From positions 29,199-93,198 of the forward strand of contig JAEEWG010000011.1 in the NCBI GenBank assembly GCA_016287245.1: a DNA stretch of 64,000 nt, written 5' to 3'. The DNA comes from Clostridia bacterium (lineage in GTDB: Bacteria; Bacillota; Clostridia; Saccharofermentanales; Saccharofermentanaceae). The notes below the pieces were generated by a model that was not told the DNA's origin, made no database searches, and saw only the letters and a program-made list of their open reading frames with translations. A program made the translations under genes and the position numbers. How positions within the stretch are numbered: the stretch's first letter is position 1; each line of letters starts with the position of its first letter. This document shows, in pieces, positions 1-7,073 of the stretch.

Positions 1-66
1 TCGTGATTTTGCCAAATAGTTAGCACCTGCTAACGTCTTTCTTTGTGAAAACTGTATCTGATCACT

Positions 67-624
67 ATGCTGTGCATAGTGGCGATCTTCGCCGGAATCG
101 CTGCGGCCAGCCTGCCGGCACCGAAGGTAAATGCAGTCACGACCACAAATGCTCCTGTGGTCACACCGGTACCGGCTCCGCCGGGACCTACACCACCGCG
201 TCCGACAGAACCGCCAAGACCGACGGCAACTCCTACACCGCCGCATAAGCCGACGGTCGCTCCGCCTTCTCCGACACCGACGCCGACCCCGACTCTTAAA
301 TTTGTTAATGTATATCTCTCGCCTTCCACTTTCCAGCAGGGATCTAGTGCATCGATTCGCGGATATATCGCAAATGTCAGGACTTCGGTCAATCTGACAG
401 TCACTTTAAAGAAGTACTACAACAGTTATTCTCCTTACACAGTGAATACGTATGTGGACCGGTTATATCCGAATAACGACCACAATGCCTCACTTAGCAG
501 CTCCAGCATCTTCACGAGCAGATTAAATCTTGCATCGAGACCGGCTGGTCACTACCTGCTTGTGATCGAAGCCACAGAAAGCGGAAAGACGATATCGACA
601 TCGATCCATTTCTACATTACATAA
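67..624 (+). CDS. secreted protein with Pro/Thr-rich linker
   Basis: The 185-residue product has a hydrophobic signal-like N-terminus (about residues 1-17, AxA-like site near VNA at 22-24). A Pro/Thr-rich linker follows (about 30-78), then a roughly 100-residue beta-rich C-terminal domain that resembles an Ig-like fold. It is probably exported, with the linker spanning the wall. No family is recognised. The ATG at 67 has no Shine-Dalgarno and gives a signal peptide without positive charges. Just upstream, GTG at 45 opens with Lys in another frame. One base fewer in the A-run at 48-51 would join GTG-AAA-CTG to this frame and give a normal charged n-region, so the true start may be at 45 with a one-base frameshift. 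Function unknown. Confidence 0.6.
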   Translation: MLCIVAIFAGIAAASLPAPKVNAVTTTNAPVVTPVPAPPGPTPPRPTEPPRPTATPTPPHKPTVAPPSPTPTPTPTLKFVNVYLSPSTFQQGSSASIRGYIANVRTSVNLTVTLKKYYNSYSPYTVNTYVDRLYPNNDHNASLSSSSIFTSRLNLASRPAGHYLLVIEATESGKTISTSIHFYIT

Positions 625-632
625 CCCGGAAA

Positions 633-655
633 GGCCTTCATCGTACGATGAAGCC
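633..655. repeat. perfect palindrome between convergent genes
   Basis: CTTCATCG-TA-CGATGAAG is an exact 18-bp palindrome (636-653) with further GG/CC pairing outside. It lies just after the stop of the secreted protein gene. It has no T-run on the plus strand, so it is a poor intrinsic terminator there. It may still stabilise the 3' end of the message. Confidence 0.5.
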
Positions 656-689
656 AAAAAGTTATTTGAAACTTCTGTGATTGTTTCGA

Positions 690-741
690 AATAGAAAGGC
701 CCGAAATGGGGTCAGAACCATATCTGACGCCCATATTCGGG
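690..741 (-). terminator. long hairpin, likely terminator of the MerR-methyltransferase gene
   Basis: CCCGAA (700-705), TGGG (707-710) and GTCAGA (711-716) pair with TCTGAC (723-728), CCCA (730-733) and TTCGGG (736-741), with small bulges. Read on the minus strand, the hairpin lies downstream of the stop at 777 and is followed by a pyrimidine-rich stretch. Confidence 0.5.
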
Positions 742-776
742 TCTTACTACTATACTGCAGGTCAATTGTCGTGCTA

Positions 777-1958
777 TTACTTTCCGCAGTGGAAGAAGTA
801 CGATTCGGTCGTAACCAGAAGCTCTCCGATTTCCTCGATCCTCTCTGCAAAGTAGGATCTGATCTTCTCGCCGTACTTACAGAAGAACTTCTCCTGAGAT
901 GGGTAGGATTCCTTCATTTTCGAAAGCAGGTCATCCGCTTCGTCGTAGCGGAAAGAACTGGTCAGGATGACCTTTTCGACCGATCCGAAATACTTTCCGA
1001 GCATCTCCTTAAAGCCTTCCATTTCGGCCTTGTCCTTACTGATCACTTCATCGATAAAAGAACTGTCGAGCGAAAGGGCCGTGAGCGCGTCTTTAAAGAT
1101 CACATCCCATGTGCAGGGAGACGGGCCGTTCATGGAGAACATGCCGCCGTCGGAAAGGACCTCGCTTGCCTTTGCGACGAGCTTTTCCGGATCTTTCAGC
1201 TCGGAATAGAGATAGTGCGCGACGATCTTATCGTAGGTCTTCTCCTTTTCGATCTTCTCCCACGAAAGCTCTTCCTCGAGATCTTCGAAGGTAAGGTCGA
1301 TCGAGACGCCCTCCGGCAGGTCTTTTTGATTCTCGAAAAGAAACTTTCCGAAGTCCTCGGCCCAGCTGCCGCGCACGTCGTAGGCGAAGATCTTCGCGCC
1401 CACAGGGATCTGCTGCCAGTTATTTCTCCAGATCTTCGAGAAACCGCAGCCGAGATCCAAGATCTTCTCGTCCTTTCCAAATCCCATGGAACCGAAGACC
1501 TTGACATACCAGTCCTCGCCCGGCACGGTGTGCTGGAGCATGAGCCAGTGGTTCCTATCCGCTTCCTGATCAAGGGAGACGCTCGTGACGATCTCGGCGA
1601 CATCATCCCAGTCGAGAGAATCGCTCTTGCGATCTAAGGTGCGCTGGATCGCGTCGATCACCATTTCGGTCCTGTAGCGCTTCTCCTCCATCACCTTAAG
1701 CTGCATGCGAAGCGCTTCTTCGATATTCCCGGCCTCGCGGGCGACGAGGTTGTCGCGGATCTCCTCAAGGGAGAAGCCGATCTGCTTGAGCGCCACGATC
1801 TTTTCTAAAATCTTCAGCGCGCCGGCATCGTAGAGACGATAGTTCCCTTCAGAATACTCCGTGGGCTTTAAAAGGCCCTTTTCATCATACAGGCGGACCG
1901 CTTTCTGGGATACACCCGCCTTCTTTGCGATCTCACCTGAAGTCATTTTCTTGTCCAT
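777..1958 (-). CDS. MerR-family regulator fused to a SAM-dependent methyltransferase domain
   Basis: The N-terminus is a MerR winged helix (residues 5-75, with the SGEIAKKAGVSQKAVRLYDE motif) followed by the dimerisation helix (to about 110). Residues 145-390 form a class I methyltransferase domain with SAM motif I ILDLGCG at 166-172. In MerR proteins the C-terminal domain normally senses the signal. Here it would bind SAM or a methyl acceptor, so the protein may couple methylation or ligand binding to transcription. The start at 1958 was chosen because GGAGG lies 8 nt upstream; the longer frame to 1991 would overlap the promoter. A MerR-type promoter with a 19-bp spacer sits directly upstream, which points to autoregulation. 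The regulator part is secure; the methylated substrate is unknown. Confidence 0.88.
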   Translation of the reverse strand: MDKKMTSGEIAKKAGVSQKAVRLYDEKGLLKPTEYSEGNYRLYDAGALKILEKIVALKQIGFSLEEIRDNLVAREAGNIEEALRMQLKVMEEKRYRTEMVIDAIQRTLDRKSDSLDWDDVAEIVTSVSLDQEADRNHWLMLQHTVPGEDWYVKVFGSMGFGKDEKILDLGCGFSKIWRNNWQQIPVGAKIFAYDVRGSWAEDFGKFLFENQKDLPEGVSIDLTFEDLEEELSWEKIEKEKTYDKIVAHYLYSELKDPEKLVAKASEVLSDGGMFSMNGPSPCTWDVIFKDALTALSLDSSFIDEVISKDKAEMEGFKEMLGKYFGSVEKVILTSSFRYDEADDLLSKMKESYPSQEKFFCKYGEKIRSYFAERIEEIGELLVTTESYFFHCGK

Positions 1959-1989
1959 CTTTCGGACCTCCTTTTTCTTTGTTGATACC

Positions 1990-2020
1990 ACCTTAATGGG
2001 TGCCCCAAGGGAAGAGTCAA
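1990..2020 (-). promoter_or_regulatory. MerR-type promoter with 19-bp spacer
   Basis: On the minus strand -35 TTGACT (2015-2020) and -10 TAAGGT (1990-1995) are separated by 19 bp, the over-long spacing that MerR proteins correct by untwisting DNA. The spacer holds an imperfect dyad, with CCTT and AAGG at its ends. The start of the MerR-methyltransferase gene lies about 30 nt downstream. Confidence 0.75.
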
Positions 2021-2096
2021 GGGGGCAAGAAAAAGTTTTTTTCGCTGTTTTTCACATTATAACATTACCTATTTATGACTATTTTCTCGGAATTAT

Positions 2097-2125
2097 TTGA
2101 CAACTAAAACCTATAATATTACTAT
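2097..2125 (+). promoter_or_regulatory. strong sigma-A-type promoter for the small lipoprotein gene
   Basis: -35 TTGACA (2097-2102), a 17-bp spacer and -10 TACTAT (2120-2125). It faces the lipoprotein gene whose start codon is damaged. Confidence 0.75.
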
Positions 2126-2133
2126 GTACTGCG

Positions 2134-2149
2134 GTAATGAACGCATTAC
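2134..2149 (+). promoter_or_regulatory. inverted repeat just downstream of the promoter
   Basis: GTAATG-aacg-CATTAC, with arms at 2134-2139 and 2144-2149. It begins about 8 bp after the -10 box, where a repressor site would be expected. It could also form a 5' hairpin in the RNA. Confidence 0.4.
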
Positions 2150-2188
2150 AAATAACACACTCTTATAAAGAATGAGGAGAGAAGAAAC

Positions 2189-2647
2189 AGGAAGACAGTT
2201 AAGAAACTCGCATCCGTTGTACTCGTAGGTGCTATGGCACTTTCTATCGCAGCTTGCGGCAGCAAGAGCGTGAAGAAGATCTCTGCAGAAGACTTCAAGA
2301 GCAATCTTGAGGCTGAAAGCTACACAGTAGTTGCTTCTGAAGAGCCGGAAAAAGGCATGAAGACACAGATCTCTGCCATCGGCGAAAACGTTGTGATCAG
2401 CTACGCTGAGTACGAGAGCAAGGATGATGCAAAGAAGGCATTCGACGAATTCAAGGAGTCCGCGAAGGCAGCTAAGGATGCCGGCGAGATCGAGAAGCTC
2501 TCTACTTCTTCCAGCAGAATCACTGCTACCCAGGAAGGCGCTTACATCGAGATCGTTTACGCTGAGGACATGTTCATCATGGTCATGGGTTCCGGCGATG
2601 ACGCGAAGAAGGATGCTACAGCTGCTCTGAAGGTCCTGGGCCTCTGA
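2189..2647 (+). CDS. small lipoprotein; expected start codon reads AGG
   Basis: In frame from 2189 the product has a charged n-region (KTVKK), a hydrophobic segment and a lipobox ending in Cys (SIAAC), then about 110 hydrophilic residues in a compact alpha/beta pattern. The natural start position, 9 nt after a GAGGAGA Shine-Dalgarno at 2174-2180, is AGG and not ATG. No ATG, GTG or TTG lies between the in-frame stop at 2153 and the internal ATG at 2234. That internal ATG has no ribosome-binding site and would cut the signal peptide in half. The promoter, Shine-Dalgarno, frame and terminator are all intact, so a single-base change or base-call error is likely. No family recognised. Confidence 0.7.
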   Translation, partial: RKTVKKLASVVLVGAMALSIAACGSKSVKKISAEDFKSNLEAESYTVVASEEPEKGMKTQISAIGENVVISYAEYESKDDAKKAFDEFKESAKAAKDAGEIEKLSTSSSRITATQEGAYIEIVYAEDMFIMVMGSGDDAKKDATAALKVLGL

Positions 2648-2679
2648 TTTATCACTTACCCACTATTCTTCAAAAACAA

Positions 2680-2720
2680 AAGTGGTGGTTTTCCAAATGG
2701 AAGACCACCACTTCTTTTTA
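2680..2720. terminator. bidirectional intrinsic terminator
   Basis: AAGTGGTGGT (2680-2689) pairs with ACCACCACTT (2704-2713), and the stem extends into TTTTCC/GGAAGA. It is followed by CTTTTTA on the plus strand and by TTTTGTTTTT on the minus strand. It serves the lipoprotein gene and the convergent trxB operon. Confidence 0.85.
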
Positions 2721-2781
2721 TCTTCTTTTCGAAAAGGCAGATCTTTCGGCTCGAAAAGATCCGTTTCCAGAAAAACTCCGC

Positions 2782-3696
2782 TTACTTTTTATCGTTTAAG
2801 TAGTCGCAGGCTGCGATCGCCGCGTAGGCGCCGTCAGAACATGCGGTCGTGACCTGGCGCAGGGTCTTCCTGCAGCAGTCACCTGCTACGAAGAGTCCTT
2901 CGGTTTTCGTATGGCAGATATCCTTCGGGAGGAAATATCCTCTCTCGTCCAGATCCGTCAGATCGGCAAAGGCTTCGTTCGATGGAACAAGTCCGACGGC
3001 GAGGAATACACCGTCACAGGCGACGGTCTTCTTCTCCCCGTTTTCTTCGTAGGTCACACCGGTAAGCGTATTATCCTCAGATACTTCGTAGGCGAGGACT
3101 TTCGTGCCCGTATGGGTCTCGACATTTCCGCCGGAGAGCACCTGATCCTGCAGCTTCTGGTCTGCCGTAAAGAAAGGCATATCCTGCAGGATGATAAGTT
3201 TTTTCACGATTCCGACGAGGAGCGCGGACTCGACGAAGGCGGAGTTTCCGCCGCCGACCATGACTACGGTCTTATCTCTGTAGAAGTCGCCGTCACATAC
3301 CGCGCAGAAACTGATCGAGGATCCGATGAGATCTTCTTCGCCCGGAAGGCCTAAGGTCCTGTGGGTCGTTCCTGTTGCCAGGATCACGGTCTTTCCTTCG
3401 TAAGTGGATCCGTCTGCGGTCGTTACGCTAAAGCCGCTTTCGTTTTTAGAGATACCGGTGACATCCTCGATGGTCGCTTCCGCGCCCTGGCCCATCGCCT
3501 GCTCGAGAAGCTTGTCGCCGAACTCGTCTCCGCTTATCGAATCAAAGCCCGGGATATTCTCGACTTTCGGGGAATTGACGATCTGTCCGCCAAAAACGGA
3601 CTTCTCGATCACCATTACTGTCTTTGCATTTCTTCTGCCGTAAATAGCGGCGGTGAGACCCGCAGGTCCCCCGCCGACTACAATAATATCGTACAT
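2782..3696 (-). CDS. trxB: thioredoxin reductase
   Basis: A 304-residue FAD/NADPH thioredoxin reductase of normal length. It has the FAD-binding GGGPAG motif at 8-13, the redox-active pair CAVC at 131-134, a second Rossmann GGGNSA motif at 148-153, and the C-terminal GLFVAGDC FAD segment. It moves electrons from NADPH to a thioredoxin-like partner in the cytoplasm. The start at 3696 has AGGAG at good spacing and comes one base after the nrdD stop, so translation is probably coupled. The neighbouring NrdD carries its own redoxin domain (CPKC), so this reductase most likely recharges that domain and supplies electrons for deoxynucleotide synthesis. Confidence 0.95.
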   Translation of the reverse strand: MYDIIVVGGGPAGLTAAIYGRRNAKTVMVIEKSVFGGQIVNSPKVENIPGFDSISGDEFGDKLLEQAMGQGAEATIEDVTGISKNESGFSVTTADGSTYEGKTVILATGTTHRTLGLPGEEDLIGSSISFCAVCDGDFYRDKTVVMVGGGNSAFVESALLVGIVKKLIILQDMPFFTADQKLQDQVLSGGNVETHTGTKVLAYEVSEDNTLTGVTYEENGEKKTVACDGVFLAVGLVPSNEAFADLTDLDERGYFLPKDICHTKTEGLFVAGDCCRKTLRQVTTACSDGAYAAIAACDYLNDKK

Positions 3697-3697
3697 A

Positions 3698-6109
3698 TTA
3701 CACTCCTGTAGATACTGTGGAATGCGCACGGAGCCAGTCAGCTGCCGCTGTGTCGCCTACATATCTCGTTCCGTCCGGATCGATGATCGTAGGTGTCTGC
3801 TGGATGTTGAGCTCTCTGGCGAGATCCATGTTCTCGGAGCAGTTCACGAGTGTATAATCTACCTTCGCAAGCTTGAACTTCTGCTCTGCACCCTTGCACT
3901 TCGGGCAGTGATCTTTTACATACATGACCGGAAGTCCGACGATCTCTTCGTCTTTGATCGGCTCATCTACCAGGATCGGCTCTTCGTGACAGGATCCGCA
4001 TCCTTCCACGATACGGATCGGGCCGTCGTGGGAAAGCTTGCTATTAGAAATGTTATATTCTTTTCTATCCTTATACTCCTGGGCCTTACCGTCGTTCCAG
4101 TTCTGGATCGGACGATAGTAACCGGTGATACGGGAATAGACTTCGGTCTTCTCACCGCAGTGCGGGCAGTCATAGACTTCGCCGGTGATGTAGCCGTGGT
4201 TCTTACATACAGAGTATGTCGGAGACATCGTGTAGTACGGGAGTCTGTAGTTCTCCGCGATCTTACGTACGAGTGTCGCTGCGGCCTTCCAGTCCGGGAG
4301 CTTCTCGCCTAAGAAAGCGTGGAATACGGTACCGGATGTGTAGAGGGTCTGCAGGTTGTCCTGAACATCGAGAGCCGAGAAGATATCTTCGGTGTAGCCT
4401 ACCGGCAGATGAGAGGAGTTGGTGTAGTAAGGTGTACCATTCTCATTTGCGGTGATGATGTCCGGGAACTGCTCCTTATCGTGCTTGGCGAATCTGTAGG
4501 TCGTAGATTCGGCCGGAGTTGCTTCGAGGTTATAAAGGTCGCCGTATTTCTCCTGATAGTCACTGAGCTTTTCTCTCATGTGATTGAGGACTTCTGCAGC
4601 AAATTCCTGTGTCTCCTTGTTGGTCAGATCCTTCTTGAGCCATGCCGCATTGAGGCCGACTTCGTTCATGCCGATCAGACCGATGGTGGAGAAGTGGTTA
4701 TCGAATGTGCCGAGATATCTCTTCGTGTACGGATAAAGTCCGGAATCGAGGAGCTTCGTGATAACGGTTCTCTTCGTCTTCAGAGATCTCGCGGAGATGT
4801 CCATGAGACGGTCGAGTCTTCTATAGAAATCTTCCTTATCCTTGGCAAGATAAGCGATACGCGGCAGGTTGATGGTAACTACACCTACGGAACCTGTGGA
4901 CTCACCGGATCCGAAGAAACCGCCGGACTTCTTACGAAGTTCACGAAGGTCGAGACGCAGACGGCAGCACATGGATCTAACATCGCTCGGCTCCATGTCG
5001 GAGTTGATGTAGTTGGAGAAGTAAGGTGTGCCGTACTTCGCGGTCATCTCGAAAAGAAGCTTGTTATTCTCTGTCTCATCCCAGTTGAAGTCTCTGGTGA
5101 TGGAATAGGTCGGGATCGGATACTGGAAACCACGGCCGTTGGCATCGCCCTCGATCATGATCTCGATGAAGGCCTTGTTGACCATATCCATTTCCTTCTG
5201 GCACTCGCCATAGGTGAAGTCGAGCTGCTTGCCGCCGACCCATACATTCTCGTCCTGCATGTCCTTCGGGACGACCCAGTCAAGAGTGATGTTCGTAAAC
5301 GGAGACTGTGTACCCCATCTGGAAGGAGTATTGACGCCGAAGATAAAGGACTGGATGCACTGCTTCACTTCCTTCTGTGTAAGGTTATCTACCTTAACGA
5401 AAGGAGCAAGGTATGTATCGAAAGAGGAAAAAGCCTGTGCGCCGGCCCACTCGTTCTGCATGATACCTAAGAAGTTGACCATCTGGTTGCAGAGTGTGGA
5501 GAGGTGTCCTGCCGGAGCGGATGTGATCTTACCGACGACACCGCCGAGACCTTCCTGGATGAGCTGCTTTAAGGACCAGCCTGCGCAGTAACCTGTGAGC
5601 ATCGAAAGGTCATGAATGTGGATCTCTGCTTTTCTATGCGCTTCTGCGACTTCCTGATCGTAGATCTCGGTCAGCCAGTAGTTCGCGGTGATCGCACCGG
5701 AGTTAGAAAGGATAAGTCCGCCGACGCTGTAGGTAACGGTGGAGTTCTCTTTTACACGCCAGTCGTTGATCTTCAGATAGTTATCTACGATGTCTCTGTA
5801 GTTGAGCATCGTATTTCTAACATTACGGACCTTCTCACGCTGTTTTCTGTAAAGGATATAAGCCTTCGCGACATCGGAATATCCTGCTTCGGAGAGGATC
5901 TTCTCGACGCTGTCCTGAATGTCTTCTACGGAGATCACGTCATTCTTGATCTTATCCTCAAAATCACTCGTTACGCGAAGTGCGAGCATGTCGATCACGC
6001 TCGGATGATACTGCTTGTTGCATGCAACAAATGCCTTCTCAATAGCGGCACTTATCTTCGAAACATTAAACTCTACTACAACTCCATCTCTCTTTGATAC
6101 CCGGTACAT
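3698..6109 (-). CDS. nrdD: anaerobic (class III) ribonucleoside-triphosphate reductase with fused C-terminal redoxin domain
   Basis: An 803-residue class III reductase that makes dNTPs from NTPs with a glycyl radical. Residues 1-90 are an ATP-cone allosteric domain. The catalytic ten-stranded barrel follows, with the SMCCRL cysteine segment. A zinc site (C635, C648, C651 and probably H638) precedes the glycyl radical motif RITGYY (Gly663). After the usual end there is an extra 90-100 residues with CPKC at 735-738 and TPT (cis-Pro), typical of a NrdH/glutaredoxin-type fold. Most NrdDs use formate as reductant; a subgroup uses a redoxin plus TrxB. The fusion and the adjacent trxB point to the second type. 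GGAGG precedes the ATG. Two NrdR boxes lie upstream. Confidence 0.96.
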   Translation of the reverse strand: MYRVSKRDGVVVEFNVSKISAAIEKAFVACNKQYHPSVIDMLALRVTSDFEDKIKNDVISVEDIQDSVEKILSEAGYSDVAKAYILYRKQREKVRNVRNTMLNYRDIVDNYLKINDWRVKENSTVTYSVGGLILSNSGAITANYWLTEIYDQEVAEAHRKAEIHIHDLSMLTGYCAGWSLKQLIQEGLGGVVGKITSAPAGHLSTLCNQMVNFLGIMQNEWAGAQAFSSFDTYLAPFVKVDNLTQKEVKQCIQSFIFGVNTPSRWGTQSPFTNITLDWVVPKDMQDENVWVGGKQLDFTYGECQKEMDMVNKAFIEIMIEGDANGRGFQYPIPTYSITRDFNWDETENNKLLFEMTAKYGTPYFSNYINSDMEPSDVRSMCCRLRLDLRELRKKSGGFFGSGESTGSVGVVTINLPRIAYLAKDKEDFYRRLDRLMDISARSLKTKRTVITKLLDSGLYPYTKRYLGTFDNHFSTIGLIGMNEVGLNAAWLKKDLTNKETQEFAAEVLNHMREKLSDYQEKYGDLYNLEATPAESTTYRFAKHDKEQFPDIITANENGTPYYTNSSHLPVGYTEDIFSALDVQDNLQTLYTSGTVFHAFLGEKLPDWKAAATLVRKIAENYRLPYYTMSPTYSVCKNHGYITGEVYDCPHCGEKTEVYSRITGYYRPIQNWNDGKAQEYKDRKEYNISNSKLSHDGPIRIVEGCGSCHEEPILVDEPIKDEEIVGLPVMYVKDHCPKCKGAEQKFKLAKVDYTLVNCSENMDLARELNIQQTPTIIDPDGTRYVGDTAAADWLRAHSTVSTGV

Positions 6110-6203
6110 AATGTCATTCCTCCAGAAATATACTCTCCCACGATGGTCATAACCCTGACGGTCAAAGCGCCATCGGTCACCCCTCTTTTCGGCTGATATA
6201 TAT

Positions 6204-6231
6204 ACATTAACACTATGGGTTTAAAAGTCAA
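6204..6231 (-). promoter_or_regulatory. nrdD promoter
   Basis: -35 TTGACT (6226-6231) and -10 TAATGT (6204-6209), with a 16-bp spacer on the minus strand. The proximal NrdR box covers the -35 element. A leader of about 90 nt follows, containing CGATGG/CCATCG complementarity. Confidence 0.6.
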
Positions 6232-6241
6232 TATCTTGTGA
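6226..6241 (-). promoter_or_regulatory. NrdR box, promoter-proximal
   Basis: AGTCAATATCTTGTGA (plus-strand reading) matches the NrdR consensus ACACAATATCTTGTGT at 13 of 16 positions. It overlaps the -35 box of nrdD, so binding should block RNA polymerase. Confidence 0.75.
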
Positions 6242-6256
6242 GCAAAAATTTCTGAA

Positions 6257-6272
6257 ACACAACATATAGTGC
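6257..6272 (-). promoter_or_regulatory. NrdR box, distal
   Basis: ACACAACATATAGTGC matches the reverse-complement NrdR consensus at 13 of 16 positions. It starts 31 bp from the proximal box, close to three helical turns, the usual spacing of paired NrdR sites. The nrdR gene itself is not in this window. Confidence 0.75.
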
Positions 6273-6304
6273 CTTACAGTTCAATTACGTATTTGACTTT
6301 TTCG

Positions 6305-6994
6305 TCAGATTCCGCGAAGACCTGCTTCTTTTACGTAAGGTTTTACGATATCCAGGAAGACCTTCATCTGTTCTTCTGAACAGGCAGAAAGACCTTTGAC
6401 CGGAACGGTATCTCTTTCGACGAATCCCTGAAGGAAATACTTGTCGGCGCCATCGATCCACTTGCCGATATTTTCCATATCTTCTCTTGTGTGATAGTTC
6501 TTCACGACTGTCGTACGGAATTCGTAAGGAACTTTTCCCGAAAGAAGAAAATCGACGCTCTTCTTCACATTATCCATCGAAAAGTCCGGCACCCCGCAGG
6601 TCAGCGGATATTTTTCCGGAGAATTCTTGATATCCATGGCGACATAATCCAGCAGGCCCTCTTCCACCAGCGCGATCAGCTTTTCGGGATGATTGCCGTT
6701 CGTATCGAGTTTGATCTTAAAGCCCATCTCCCGGATCTTCCGGATCACTTCGGGGAGGTCCTTCCTAAGAAGCGGTTCGCCGCCGGTAAATGCGACGCCG
6801 TCGAGAAGTCCTTTTCGCGTATCAAGAAACTTGAAAAGATCCGCCTCTTCCCAGATCGCCGGAGCGTTATAGTCGGTAAGTTCGAAGTTATGGCAGAACG
6901 GGCAGCGCATATCGCAGCCGCCGAGAAAGACCGTCGCGGCCACATATCCCGGAAAATCCAGAAGCGACATTTTCATGATGCCATGTATCTTCAT
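6305..6994 (-). CDS. nrdG: radical-SAM activating enzyme of anaerobic ribonucleotide reductase
   Basis: A radical-SAM protein of 229 residues with the cluster motif CDMRCPFC (CxxxCxxC, with a following His-Asn) near residue 30 and the GGEPLL SAM motif near 75. It uses a 4Fe-4S cluster and SAM to install the glycyl radical on NrdD. ATG 6994 is preferred over 7000 because the GAGG sequence is 7 nt away instead of touching the codon. It lies upstream of nrdD on the same strand but is separated by 195 bp that carry the nrdD promoter and NrdR boxes, so the two genes can be transcribed independently. Confidence 0.92.
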   Translation of the reverse strand: MKIHGIMKMSLLDFPGYVAATVFLGGCDMRCPFCHNFELTDYNAPAIWEEADLFKFLDTRKGLLDGVAFTGGEPLLRKDLPEVIRKIREMGFKIKLDTNGNHPEKLIALVEEGLLDYVAMDIKNSPEKYPLTCGVPDFSMDNVKKSVDFLLSGKVPYEFRTTVVKNYHTREDMENIGKWIDGADKYFLQGFVERDTVPVKGLSACSEEQMKVFLDIVKPYVKEAGLRGI

Positions 6995-7073
6995 TGCCAT
7001 ACCTCGTTGAATTAATAGAAATATTATCCCAATCCTTCCGAAAACTTACAAGATGAAAAAGCGTTTTCCTGTA

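Noticed and set aside
4319..5470. Long plus-strand open frame (about 383 codons) opposite nrdD
   Set aside because: It lies entirely within a textbook NrdD gene on the other strand, has no ribosome site and no recognisable protein pattern.
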